A DNA stretch of 64,000 nucleotides, from assembly GCA_008638375.1 (NCBI GenBank), contig CM018052.1, positions 31,690,239-31,754,238 of the forward strand, written 5' to 3'. Shown in pieces: positions 1 to 11,959 of this stretch; the stretch's first letter is position 1, and the number at the start of each line of letters is the position of its first letter. Position numbers and translations under genes: made by a program. The notes below the pieces were generated by a model, which was not told where the DNA came from, made no database searches, and was given only the letters and a program-made list of their open reading frames with translations. This stretch comes from Nyssa sinensis. Lineage: Eukaryota; Streptophyta; Magnoliopsida; Cornales; Nyssaceae.

Positions 1-773
1 TATACTGAATATATATAATCTAATATATGTATATTGTTACAAGAAATTAAACAGAATAATTAAAACAACAGTAATTAACTTGAACAGAAACTCACTGTAA
101 TTGAGTTTGAACAGGATAAAAATCCAAGCCTTGTGAAATTCACAATTTCCTTAAGACGAATTTGCTCCCTCTCGGTGCTCAAAGTGATGAGCAATCGTCT
201 CCCAAGATACAACGGATTTTGGTTCTAAAGAAGCAATACTTCAATCTTTAGAACCCTACGAACGTAACTGTATATCAACACTCGAACTCGACGCATGTTT
301 AAAATGACTGCGTTTTTTAGAAAATTTTAAATAAATTTTCTCTAAAAAGATATATATATATATATATATATATACATAGCAAGCCCAAGCCCGGCCCGGC
401 GGCGCACGCGTGCGGTGAACCAAGCATGTGCTAGGTCCTTCCTCTTCCACAAAACTAGGGTGCCCCTTGGGGCCCAAACCCTACTCTAAGGTAGGTGTAT
501 GTATACTAATAAAAGGCCTTGTACTCATCCTATGTGGAACACAAGCTTTTTGCACAAGTTTCAAGCTTTTGTTACCATTTTCAAGTGGTGATATTTGGAG
601 GCAATTTCTCATTCACTCTTTAATAGTTTTCAGCAACTCAATATATAATCTTTATATACTTATAAAGGAGAACACATTCCCATGTGGACCCACTAAAATT
701 AATTTGTGGGACCCACTTTAATTTTAGCTCAAAGTTAGCTAATTATAATGCTCAAACTCATTATTTTCTAACA
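1..773 (-). mobile_element. Copia LTR (5' part), minus strand
   Basis: Read on the minus strand from 773, this begins TGTTAGAAAATAATGAGTTT and is colinear with the LTR/leader region that begins at 59145 on the plus strand. Shared blocks include the GC-rich patch near 385-415, the 'tgccccttggggcccaaacc' stretch and the 'tttgctccctctcggtgctc' stretch. It runs off the window at base 1, so it may be a solo LTR or the end of a full element. The LTR's inner end is not resolved. Confidence 0.85.
350..376. repeat. (TA)n microsatellite inside the LTR
   Basis: An uninterrupted run of TA dinucleotides lies within the Copia LTR. The copy at 59.58 kb has only a short TATATA there, so this tract expanded after insertion. 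Confidence 0.8.
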
Positions 774-870
774 ATGACGACATGCAAACTATTTTTTAAA
801 AGAAATATAAAAATCAAAGAAAAAACCATAAATTTTAAAAATTTTGTATATTACTGATTATTTGGTTTAA

Positions 871-907
<37 letters not shown>

Positions 908-1445
908 AAAGAAGCAATGAGTATTATAATATTACAATCAACTCAGTAATATTACATTATTACAAATTACCAACTAACTAAATCACTAAATTCAAGAACG
1001 TTTTAAATTTTTTTTTTTTAGAAAAGCGATAAGTATTATAATATTACAATCAACTCAATAATATTATATTATTATAAATTACCAACTAATTAAATTACTA
1101 AATTCAGGAACGTCTTAAATATGAGTCTTGAATCACTAAATCAGTCTAATTCATGACTGAATAAAAATAATACTTACGACTTTTTAATAAAAAAAAGTGA
1201 GACTTAAAACTTGTAACATTCTCTAACAAAGAAATGATGATACCTTTAACCAGCTCCTCCTGATTTGGTATAAATTTTAAATAATAAAGAATTTGAGGAT
1301 TTTGTATAGCTTGGAAAATTTACAAATTATTTCCTGTAAGTCTAGGTTTTATTAATGTAACATATATTGGACAATTTGAATTTGCATAAAACATATAGGA
1401 CTCTTAAATTTGAAGAACTATTACTGTATCTTTTTAACACACGCG

Positions 1446-1478
<33 letters not shown>

Positions 1479-1606
1479 GTTTAGTAGTTTGACAATAACT
1501 CTCATTAGGATGTATCCTAAATAGGATTTTATGGAATTATATTAAAAATTTCCCAACAGTTTCTTCTCTTTTACTAGACTTCTGATTTTAGGGTGAAGAA
1601 TATATA
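774..1606. other. AT-rich upstream region of F-box copy A
   Basis: No coding signal. It holds an (AT)n tract at about 875-904, a duplicated block at 905-1117 and an (AC)n(AT)n tract near 1440-1480. The last ~90 bp before the ATG (from about 1515) match the sequence just upstream of copies B and D, so this is probably the old F-box promoter/5' leader. Confidence 0.6.
905..1117. repeat. Direct duplication of a ~100-bp AT-rich block
   Basis: The block at about 905-1004 ('gagtattataatattacaat' ...) recurs at about 1020-1117 with scattered substitutions, in the same orientation. A related stretch occurs near 33470. No function is suggested. Confidence 0.75.
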
Positions 1607-4600
1607 ATGGCGACGATTGGAAACTCCGATGATTTTTCAACCGGGGACGAAGAAACTGATTGTGATGAAATCTCGTGGCCATTGCCATCGCCACCAAAGC
1701 GGCGACCAAAACAGTGGCTTGCCGGAGTCACTATCGCCAACAAAACGGCACGAGGAAGGAGACCGAGACAGAATCAGCATAATGCCGGACTCACTACTCT
1801 TTCAAATTCTCTCTTTCTTGCCAACAAAGGACGCTGTTAGAACAGGTATTCTATCCAAAAGTTGGCTGTACCTCTGGACTTGTGTTGAAAACATCTCACT
1901 CAAGTATCGATACCCAACGGCCGACAAGCAAGTCCAAAAGTTCATCACCTTTGTCGATAAAGCCCTAGTTCTGTTCACATCCCCTAATATTAGGAAATTT
2001 TCTCTCGATTTCGCGTATCAACGTCGGTTTGCCCCGAATGTCAATATATGGGTTCGATTCGCGATGCAGAAGAATGTGGACGAGCTGGAGTTAAATTTGC
2101 TAAGTCCATATGGTGATCTATATAAATTGCCTCAGTATGTCTATGCCAATTCCTTTTTAGCAAAACTGAATTTGGCCAACTGCGAGATCATGCCGGACAG
2201 TGTAGTTAGTTGGAAATCGCTTAAGGCATTGACCATCAAGTGAATTGCTTTGTCCGAGACTGCAATTGGAAGTATATTATCGGGGAGTCCTGTATTGGAG
2301 TTTCTGGAATTGTACGAATGTCGTATTGAAGTTAGTTTGAATATTAACTCCCAAAGTTTAAAGAAGTTGATGATATGGGACTGTTGAAGCCCATATTACG
2401 AAGATGAGTTCAAAATTTCGGCTCCTAATGTTTCATCACTGGAAATCCTGCGTTTTTCCGGGAGGAAGAAGATTCAACTGGTGAACGTGTCATCTTTGAG
2501 TTATGCTAAGCTCGACTTTGATCTACTAGATTTTGATACATTGACTGATCTTCTACTAAGCACCGGACATGTTAAGGATCTTACCTTGGGGTTTCTGTTT
2601 ATTCAGGTAGATCCGCAATCCTCTCTTTTTTTCATTTTATGCACATGTTGTATTTTGATTGATTGCCACATGATTAATGCATCCAAATATTCAAATAGAA
2701 TGTCAAACTTAGAACTGCCACTACATTCTTTATGCAAGGTTATATGGAATACCATTTTTTTGTCCTACATTATCTGCTTTAACTTTATGTATATCAAAAT
2801 TCACAGAGGATGTATTCATTGTCTTGATGAGCCATAAAGTTTACTTTTTCTACTCTTAATTTGGAAGATATAGCATTTGGTCATAGGCTTTGATGGCCAT
2901 TGAAAGATCTAATTTAAACTTAAGAAGACATGGGAAATGGCATTTTCTAATTTGTTGAATGATATGTTATTTACTGTATATATCGCAGCTGAGTAATTCA
3001 ATCAAAACCCAACATTAGTTCATTGAATTACATGGAAATTTAATCATTACTTCAAGAATAGTAAATTTTCCCCCTAGTTTTATGCTTGAATATCAAGAAA
3101 ACAACTGCTCGTGTTGTGCTGCCAACTATCATTAATCAAGTCCCATACACATTTTGTGCCTGATGGCACAATACCCGCATTCTTAGTGCAAGCACAAACT
3201 TTTGAGGTGCAACTCTTTTGGAAGTGTTACACAAACCAAATATCTCTTCTATTTGTCAAGAATAATCTTGTTTGTATTTTTTTTGAAACTCTGCTAGATG
3301 AGGTAGGTTAATTTTCTCCTATAATGAGGAATTAATTATAGATTTAGATTTAAACATAGTTGCAACAATTCCAGTGAGTTACCAGTTTCCAAAAATGCAA
3401 TGACTCTTGCATGTAGGATATATTGACTGTTTGGAAGTAACATGCATGTTAATCCTGTTATAGGATTTCCCAAAACTTTGTAATAATTGGGAAAAAGGTT
3501 TGCTTGTGATGTTTGATTCATAGAGATGAGTAGTTGATTTCTTTTTTCCCCTTCGACTCTGATTGACCAAGGTTCTATCGACATTAAAGGTGGAAAGTTT
3601 AACATCTCCATTGCCAGAGCGCAAATGTTTGGCACTAGTCAAGCAAATGAAGAAATGGGACCTCCCTGGGATAGCAAGCCTGCTACAAAGTTTCCCTTAT
3701 CTGGAGATGTTTAGTTGTAGATATCTCCTCCCCTCGCTACTTAGAGGTGTGTTTTTCCAAGTCATTTCTTTCGTTTTACATCCATTTTGATTGTGTTTGG
3801 AACTAATTACAACCATCAATGGCTTCTAATATATCTCTTTCATCTTATTTGATTATTACTCTATTGACATGATCCTTGTGTAAGCTGGATTCTTTTATTG
3901 TGAGAATTTGCTTTTGATGTAATGTTCACGTTATTTTCACCCTCAAAAATTGAATTATAAAGGCATTTGCATTGAAAGTCAATTCTTTGTTGAAGTTGCT
4001 TTCAGCAGCTCCCTTATAATTTGCCCAAGTGCATTATAATCTATAATTGTAATTAAATTTCACCCAATTAAATTAATCTATTTTTTCGTTTTGACACACT
4101 TCCCCTGCTCTACAATCTTAATGGAGAGAACTACAAGACTATGGTTTGTCAAATGTTGTTCCTGCATCTTAAAATGGTTGAAATCTCCAGTTTTGGGGGG
4201 AGGGTGCTTTGAATTTGAACTTCAATTTGTACATTTGATTATTATGAATACATGGGTGTAAGAGAAGGTGGTTAACTGTTTATGATGGATGATCCTAACC
4301 AATGGTTGCCCAGTTGTACGTTGCACAAACTACAGGTTGCTCAAAAATTGTTGTGCTTCTCAAAATCTAATCGGGATGCAGTAGTTATGTTCACCGACAT
4401 TATGCATTCTTGAATTATTCTATCATCTGTCATTATGAGTTCTTGATTCATTCAATCATCTTACTTGATATATTTCTAGGCACGTGGCAGTTCATATTAT
4501 TCAGTTTATATAGAGAGACAAAATGTCCTAAATCGAAGAAGTGCACTATGCATCACTAAAATCTTTGCGACTTTTTAAGTTTCTTAACTTTCTTTGCTAA

Positions 4601-5231
4601 TTTATTCTCTTGGTGACATTTACTTGTCCTCGGTGCTAAATTACTATTATGTTGTTAGTGATTGCGCCATGTTTGAGTGCAGAATGACACATCCATTGTT
4701 TCATCTAGTTATAAAGTATCAGTCAATAAAATATTGAAGTAAATATAGATGGAATTGAAATTCTCTGTTATCTATTTAAGCAATATCGCTTCAATTTTTT
4801 GCAAAAATGATGTCTAAAATAGACACTTAAGTTACTTTTAGAGGCTGCTGAAAATGTACATTACACTGTAATGAATTTAGTTTTCAGCATAATCAAACTG
4901 TTACCTGTTGTTTCAGGTTGGATGGAACTTTCTCAACTCTGACCATTTTGATGGAAGGAGTTATTGGGCATCACAAGCAAGGGATTTAAAGTGTTCGTTG
5001 CCGCATCTAAAAACTGTTAAGATTGCTGGCTTCACGGGAGATTTTTATGAATTTGCACTTGCGCTCATACAACTTTTGCTTGAGAATGCTCCGGTGCTAG
5101 AGAAGATGGTTATCAATGCCGGAACAACGTCTACCGTATCTCCAAAGACTCTCCAAATGATTCAAAAATTGTTAAGCTTTCCAAGAACCTCTCCACAGGT
5201 CGTAATTACGTTCCCTGACATTAACATCTGA
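1607..5231 (+). pseudogene. F-box/LRR/FBD protein, copy A (degraded)
   Basis: FBD-type F-box family; intact members are substrate-recognition subunits of SCF ubiquitin ligases. Three exons are visible: 1607-2606 (N-terminal extension, F-box 'MPDSLLFQILSFLPTKDAVR', LRR-like part), 3572-3746 and 4917-5231 (FBD part ending FPDINI), with GT-AG introns. The original start appears to be ATG 1607 (MATIGNSDDF). A 17-bp deletion relative to copy D near 1707 puts that start out of frame with the F-box. The F-box frame can instead open at ATG 1617, with an N-terminus read from the wrong frame. In-frame stops follow at 2241-2243 (TGA where copy B has Trp) and 2385-2387, and exon 2 has an extra T near 3710. 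The 5' and 3' flanks match copy B. A truncated 208-residue F-box-only protein from 1617 cannot be excluded. Confidence 0.85.
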
Positions 5232-6774
5232 TAGACGGTTGTCATAGTTCCATTCTCGTACTAATGTTGGTTTTTATTTATTTATTTATTTATATATATA
5301 TAGATAGATAGATAGCATGCAATAGTTTTGTGGGAATGTTGTGATCAATGTCATATGTATATTTTTGAAGTTGAATTTCTTGAACAGCAAGTCTTGTGTG
5401 GGTGATGCTTATAGTTGGAATTTGCTAAGGTTTTGAAATTTATCGTCATTATGTTCTCTTCGGGACCAAAAACTTGCTCTCAGTACTCTTGCTTTTTTGT
5501 TGTTCTATTGTGTTGTGGTTGTGGTTATGTTCTAATTTAGCCATTTCAGTAGGTCATAACCAGCTGGTACTAAATTCAGAAAAAGATTTTGGTTTTGTGT
5601 CCCCCCACCCTTTGGGTAAATTGTGATCAATTTTGCTCGATGGGAAGTGCTAGGTTTAAATGTGGATGGTGGGATCGAGGTTCCATATGAGATGACAAAG
5701 TCCACTGCTTCACAAACACAGTTTGGATTTGAGAGCGCATGTGTACACACACTTAGGTATAATTTGCCAAAGTCCACTGCTGGATTTGAGGGCACATGCC
5801 TACACACACTTAGGTATAATTTTTTTCTTCCCATCGTTATACCCGAAAAAAATTATGGTTGGAGTATAATATGATTACTTTTGTTGTTACACTTTTTTAA
5901 CATAATTTACCCAATTCAAGCGTAATTGGACACATAAAAGAAGAGAATTATACTATTACAGTCAATCATTTTATAATTAATAGAATCATTTTACAATTAA
6001 TAGACAAAGGAGATTGAGAATTTATTAATTATTAATTTTTTTCATATTTCATTAACCGATAAACATTTTTTATATGTAAATGATTTTCGATACAAAAATA
6101 AAATTTTATGGGCAATTTTTTAATGACATCTTAATTTTTCATGAAAAATACATATAATACTCAATTTATGGCATCAAAAACTTTTAATGTCTATTTTAAG
6201 TAAGGAAGTTATGTTTTCTAATGTTATCATTTTTTTCATTTACAATACTTTTGACTTGATTTATGTAAAATTAATAAATATAATTACTAAGATATGTCAT
6301 AGATGGGATGTATATAAGTTCATATGTATAATTATTTTTATCTCTCTAATAATTAATATTATAAAGAGTTTTTATAAAAAAATATTAATTATTAAGTAAA
6401 CCAAATTAGTTCTTAAAAAACTTATTAATTATTAAAAATTATTAAATATTAATTATAAAATTGCGAGTTGTACCTCCATTTGTTATATATTAATAGCGAA
6501 GAGTAACATCAACAAAAGAAGAAAATTAAAATGAAGTGCGTGATGCCAATCACGTGTCCCACATCTATTATTTTTTTTTGGTAAAAGTATTAAAATATGT
6601 TTGAAAAGTATTTAACCATAATTTTCTTTCTCAATGTGGTACATATGAGTGTGTGTGTGTGTGTTGGGGGGGGGGGGGGGGGGGTAAAAATGGAGTTAAC
6701 ATATCAAGAACTGCTGCAAAAGAACTTTATACAAGAAGGTGCAATCCTAATTTTTACTACTTTTTCTCCACTGT
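5232..6774. other. 3' flank of copy A and AT-rich intergenic DNA
   Basis: The first ~400 bp match, inverted, the 3' flank of copy B (about 29.1-29.4 kb), so they were duplicated with the gene. After about 5880 the sequence is AT-rich without coding signal. It ends in (GT)n followed by 19 G (6666-6684) beside the Harbinger insertion. Confidence 0.6.
5698..5823 (+). repeat. Imperfect tandem duplication (~55-70 bp)
   Basis: Two adjacent copies both begin 'aagtccactgct' and end 'cacacacttaggtataattt'. The first carries an extra ~15 bp. Confidence 0.8.
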
Positions 6775-6777
6775 TTA

Positions 6778-7317
6778 GAGCAACTCCAAGGGGCAGTTCA
6801 TCAGGGGTGGCATCCCAAAAACTGTCAATAATTGTCAAAATGCCACCCCAAATTCAAAAATTTTCATTCCAACGGGGGTGGCATCAAAGGTTGAAAAATG
6901 ACAGCAATGCTCTTGGGGTGGCAATTTTCTAACCTCTGGAGAGAGAAAGGGAGAGGTTGCAAAGAATCGTTCTGCCATTTTTGGATTCTACTGTTCTCTC
7001 AACGGCTCTATTCAACCAAAAAAAATTCAACCAAAAAATTCTATAAATACAGAGAGACAATGAGATTTTGAAAGAGAAAACTTACCAAAGGCCGAAAAAT
7101 CGCTTGCCGTGAAATTGCTATAAGTTTTCCTGTCCTGATTTTTCTTCAAACCTTTGGTTGGTGATGGCAGATCTAAAAAAGGAGACACAGAGGGAGGAAA
7201 AGGGGGAGGAGGCGCAGAGAGAAACGGGAAGGAGAAAGAGGCGTAGAGGGATGGGAATAACGGGCGGGGGGGGGGGGGGAACACAGCCGTCCCTGTTTGG
7301 CTATCCTTGTTTTGGCT

Positions 7318-7364
<47 letters not shown>

Positions 7365-8050
7365 GATACTCAGCTTCTATTTAATGTTTTACATTACTTA
7401 ATTATTTTAGATTTTAAATTAATTTAATTTTTGTAATTTAAATTGAATGTTTTAATTTTAGCTTGTTTATTTATTTATATATTTTTGTTAATTTAGGGTG
7501 AATATGAATATTTAGCTAATTTTTATAATTGAAGAATTTTTTTCTATTTTAGTTAATTGTTATTTAGAATTTAAATTAATTTTTAAATTAATTTAATTTT
7601 TGTAATTTTAATTGAATGTTTTAATTTTAGCTTATTTATTTATTTATATATTTTGTTAATTTAGGGTGAATTTATTTATTTAGCTAATTTTTATAATTGA
7701 AGATTTTTTTTTCTATTTTAGTTAATTGTTATTTAGAATTTAAATTAATTTTTTAATTAATTAAATTTTTGTAATTTAAATTGAATGTCTTAATTTTAGT
7801 TTATTTATTTATTTTTGTTAATTTAGGGTGAATTTATTTATTTAGCTAATTTTTATAATTGAAGAATTTTTTTCTATTTTAGTTAATTGTAATTTAGAAT
7901 TTAAATTAATTTTTTAATTAATTTAGTTTTTGTAATTTAAATTGAATGTCTTAATTTTTTTAATTTATAATTTTTTTTAATTAAGGGTGATTTTATTTAT
8001 TTTGTAATTGATTATTTTATGTTCATTCTTTAAATTAATTATAATAATTT
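6778..8050 (+). repeat. Left long inverted arm of the Harbinger element
   Basis: It is the reverse complement, with divergence and indels, of about 11340-12531. Matching blocks in order are the terminal repeat, the 'gagaggttgcaaagaatcgt' stretch, a purine-rich stretch (about 7165-7280), a (TA)n tract (about 7320-7360), and an AT-rich block repeated about four times with a ~165-bp period (about 7415-8040, marked by 'aatttagggtgaat'). Confidence 0.75.
7319..7360. repeat. (TA)n microsatellite, left arm
   Basis: About 20 TA units. The mirror-image tract in the right arm is near 11926-11956. A 14-G run precedes it at 7266-7279. Confidence 0.85.
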
Positions 8051-8059
8051 TTTTTGTAG

Positions 8060-9203
8060 ATGGATTCGCAATTTGATGGTTCTTTCACTGATTTGCTTAT
8101 GAACGACATCGATTTATATGATGATACAATGTAGACCAATCCCGCAATATTGGCGCCAGTACAAAATGAAGTCACTCCAAGAGTGAGAAAATCGCAAAGG
8201 ACAAAGAACTTCTCTCAAGAAGAAGATAAATTAATTGTGTCTGCATAGCTTAACACGAGTAAAGATGCAATTACTGGGAATGAACAACAAGGTAGTGCTT
8301 TCTGGCATAGAATATTGAAATTTGTAGAACTTCATGGAGGCAATCAAGAAGAGCGTTCGCAAGCTTCTATTAAAAGTCGTTGCACTGATATAAATGCAAA
8401 ATGCGGCAAATTTGTCGGTTTTTATAGTCAAATTGAAAGACTGCGACAAAGTGGACACACCGAGCAAAATAATGTAATGATTGAGCTTTTTTAGATAGAC
8501 ACTACTATGATTTGATATTTGAACTATTGACTGAATGATTTCATATGTTTTTCAGGTTGATGAAGCAAAAGAAATGTTTGCTAAGATCATTGGAAGACCA
8601 TTTCAATACGAGCATTGTTGGAATATATTGAAAATGGAGCGGAAATGGACTGATAATCTCACCAGCAATAAGAGAGCAAAAACTCATTCAACTGGTAGTC
8701 CTGCTGAATCAAATCATGTTGAATCTTGCCATTCAATTCCATATTTAGGGGATGACATTGAACCCTCGTCCACTCCTAACCTTGATAGGCCATTGGGCAG
8801 AAAGGCTTCGAACAAACAACTTAAAAACAAAGAGAAGCAAACCGAGGCTGAAGCATCACTAGATCATCACCACTGGAATCAAAGAATGGAAGTGGAACGA
8901 CAGAAAGTTGAGCGGCACGACAAAATTTATGCTCAACAGGAGATAGCATTGGAGCAACATCGTAGACAGTTAGAAATTGAAAAAAGGCAGGTGCAAGAAA
9001 TTGAAAGGCAGAATGAAATGCAGAATGAAATGAAAATCATGGAAACTGACATTACTGGCATGGACCCAATTTCTGCAGCATATTGGAATAATCTGAAGAT
9101 AGAGATTATGAGAAAGCGGGGTTTTAATTTTAGTCATTATTTATTATGTTGCTATTATTTTTTAATTTTTAGTCATTGTTTATTATGTTGCTATTATTTA
9201 TGA
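8060..9203 (+). pseudogene. Harbinger ORF1, Myb/SANT-like accessory protein (broken)
   Basis: PIF/Harbinger ORF1 proteins are DNA-binding partners needed together with the transposase. ATG 8060 (MDSQFDGSFTDLL) follows an acceptor-like 'tttgtag'. Exon 1 encodes the trihelix/SANT-like stretch (NFSQEEDKLIVSA ... GSAFWHRI ... RSQASIKSRC). The donor is after 8473 (gtaatg), the acceptor before 8556 (ttcag). Exon 2 has the basic linker and a Glu/Gln-rich coiled coil (about 8880-9040) and ends near IEIMRKRGF. In-frame TAG codons at 8132-8134 and 8246-8248 (the latter where the family has Trp in SAWLN) inactivate it. It lies beside, and converges with, the transposase. Confidence 0.8.
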
Positions 9204-9229
9204 AAAACTATGTATTAAGTTTGATTGCT

Positions 9230-9335
9230 ATGAAAGTACTTTTGAAATTGAAAATACAACTTGAAACTGAAATTGAAATTGAAAATACAACTTGAAATTG
9301 AAATTGGAATTGAAAATATAACTTGAAATTGAAAT
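9230..9335. repeat. Short GAAATTGA-type tandem repeats
   Basis: Several copies of 'acttgaaattgaaattg' units (17-24 bp) lie between the converging 3' ends of ORF1 and the transposase. Confidence 0.75.
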
Positions 9336-9364
9336 TGAGAAAATTATTCTTCGCCATGTCGTTC

Positions 9365-10623
9365 CTACAAATGCTCAATAAGATCTGACTGTCGTTGAGA
9401 ATGAGTTGCACTGTCCCTGATCTGACAATGGGTTTGCATGAAGTCTTCCAATTCTGGTATATACGCATGCGACACTTCTACAGGCGGATTTGCATCACTT
9501 CCATCAAAGTCATTGTTACCAATATCTCTTTTATCCTCAATGACCATATTATGCATTATTTTGCACGCTTTCATAATATCTGCAAGTGTTTCTTCATCCC
9601 AAAAGCGTGCTGGTCCACGCACGATTGCAAAACGGGCTTGAAGTACCCCAAATGCCCGCTCTACATATTTTCTTGCAGACTCTTGTACTTTAGCAAAATG
9701 TTTTTTCTTCAAACCTTATAGACAGGGAATTGTTTTTACAAATGTCGACCAATTTGGATAAATACCATCAGCTAGATAATATCCCATTGTATACTCATGG
9801 CCATTAATTGTACAGTTTACTGGAGGAGCATGACCATTTGCTAATAATGCAAAAACAGGGACCTATCTAGAACATTTATGTCATTCAGTGAACCAGGAAG
9901 CCCAAAGAATGCATGCCATATCCAAAGATCTTGAGAAGCCACAGCTTCCAAAATGATTGTTGGTTCGTGACAATTACTAGTATACATACCTTGCCATGCG
10001 GTCGGACAATTTTTCCACTTCCAATGCATGCAATCAATACTCCCTAACATGCTGGGAAAGCCACGTTGTTCCCCCGTCTGTAGCAATCGAGCAATATCGC
10101 TATTGTTTGGTGACCTCAGGTAATGGTCACCAAACACTGCAATAACAGCTTTCACAAACCTTCTCAAACTCTGTATGGCAGTGCTTTCTCTAATTTTGAT
10201 GTATTCATCCACAGAATCTGTCGGTGTTCCGTAAGCAAGAATTCTATAAGCAGCTGTTATCTTCTGAAGGGATGACAAACCGAGAACTCCAACGGCATCT
10301 GTTGTTTGGATGAAGTATGGATCGTGTTGTTCAACCTCATTTACAATTTGGAGAAAAAAAGGACAACTCATTCGGAACCTCCTTCTAAAAAAACCTTCAT
10401 ATACACAAGGGGTAGCAAAATAGTCACGGTAGAGTCTTTCGTGACCTTCAACTCTACCACGATTAACTGTTCTGTGGCCTAGAACGGAACCATGATGCCT
10501 TCTTATCCATCCCTGACTAGACCCTTCTGACCTTCTGGTTGCAGCATACAACATATCCAATTCATCATTATCTTCTCCCTCAATATTGAGGATCTCTTCT
10601 AAAATATTAGGATAACGATTCAT
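9365..10623 (-). pseudogene. PIF/Harbinger DDE transposase (broken)
   Basis: A plant_tran/DDE_4-like nuclease that would cut and paste the element. ATG 10623 opens 260 residues (MNRYPNILEEILNIEG). Recognisable parts are the N-terminal LYRDYFATPCVYEGFFRRRF, the first catalytic Asp in GSIDCMHWKW and the second in [13 protein letters not shown] one-base deletion near 9855 then breaks the frame; the next frame continues with [12 protein letters not shown] and [16 protein letters not shown] (about 9719, where Gln is expected before GLKKKHF) interrupts again. The last part carries the catalytic Glu in YVERAFGVLQARF and ends at a TAG at 9365-9367 (IEHL*), a few codons short of the expected terminus, probably from a Trp codon. 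All three acidic residues survive. Confidence 0.85.
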
Positions 10624-10699
10624 ATAGATTGATGAATGAAAATATGAAAAGATAAATAGTCAAAGAGAAATGAGATATTGAATTTATAGAGAGAATGTA

Positions 10700-11330
10700 A
10701 TATAGATGAATGAAAACATGAGAAAAATTATCATATTTATAGACGAATTATACTTTTTTGAATTTTTATTTTGGCGGTTAAATTTTCAAATTTGAATTTC
10801 AACCGTTGAAATTCAAATTTGAAAATTTGAATTTCGGCGGACAAAATTTGAAATTTAAAAATTGAAATTGAAATTTGAAATTTGAAATTTTAATATATCC
10901 GTTAAATTGCGAACGTTATGAAAATTATACCCGTTAAAATATAACCGTTAAATTTAATTACATTTTTTAATAAAAAACATTAAAATAGCACCCCATTTTG
11001 GCACCTGCCATTAGAGCAACTCCAAGGGGGAGTTGTATTTTGGGGTGCCAAATCACTTATTTACAACCTTGAACAGTGTTTTAGCACCCCTAAATTATAA
11101 ATCTGCTCCAACCGTAGGTGCCAAAATAGGGTGTCATTTTAATATTTTTTATTAAAAAATATAATTAAACTTAACGGTTATACTTTAATGGGTATAATTT
11201 TCATAACAATCGCAATTTAACGGATATAATTTTTTAGTCAAAATTTAAAATTTAAAATTTCAAATTTAAACATTAAAATTTCAAATTTCAAATTTTGTCC
11301 GCCAAAATTCAAATTTCAAATTTCAAAATA
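10700..11330. repeat. Head-to-head inverted repeat at the transposase 5' side
   Basis: Sequence from about 10860-11010 recurs inverted at about 11107-11260. Both arms contain AGGTGCCAAAAT (reading away from the centre), an ATTTTAAT-rich stretch, the AACGGTTATA box and the 'gggtataattttcataac' stretch. Between them lie ~95 bp starting with a second terminal motif, GAGCAACTCCAAGGGGGAGT. This looks like two transposon ends facing each other. Confidence 0.7.
10780..10828. repeat. Perfect 24-bp-arm palindrome
   Basis: The arms at 10780-10803 and 10805-10828 are exact reverse complements separated by one C. It lies in the leader upstream of the transposase ATG and could extrude as a cruciform. Confidence 0.9.
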
Positions 11331-11923
11331 AAAAATTAAAAAAATAAACTAAAATTAAAACATTCAATTTAAATTACAATATTATTTTAATTAAAAAATT
11401 AATTTAAATTCTAAATAACAATTAACTAAAATAGAAAAAAATTCTTCAATTATAAAAATTAGCTAAATAAATAAATTCACCCTAAATTAACAAAAATTAA
11501 AAATTAAAAAAATAAACTAAAATTAAAACATTCAATTTAAATTCTAAATAACAATTAACTAAAATAGAAAAAAAATCTTCAATTAAAAAAATTAGCTAAA
11601 TAAATAAATTCACCCTAAATTAACAAAAATAAATAAATAAATAAATAAACTAAAATTAAAACATTTAATTTAAATTACAGAAATTAAATTAATTTAAAAA
11701 TTATTTTGAATTCTAAATAACAATTAACTAAAATAGAAAAAAATTCTTCAATTATAAAAATTAGCTAAATAAATAAATTCACCTTAAATTAACACAAATA
11801 TATACATAAATAAATAAGCTAAAATTAAAACTTTTAATTTAAATTACACAAATTAAATTAATTTAAAAATTCAATTTAAAATCTAAAATAATTAACTAAA
11901 TGTAAAACATATAAATATAAATC

Positions 11924-11959
<36 letters not shown>

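Noticed and set aside
6666..6684. 19-G run as a G-quadruplex regulatory element
   Set aside because: A homopolymer next to (GT)n in intergenic DNA, with no gene to regulate nearby; likely a length-variable simple repeat.
7027..7427. Open frames in the Harbinger left arm
   Set aside because: They translate the purine-rich and TA tracts of an inverted repeat; no protein resemblance.
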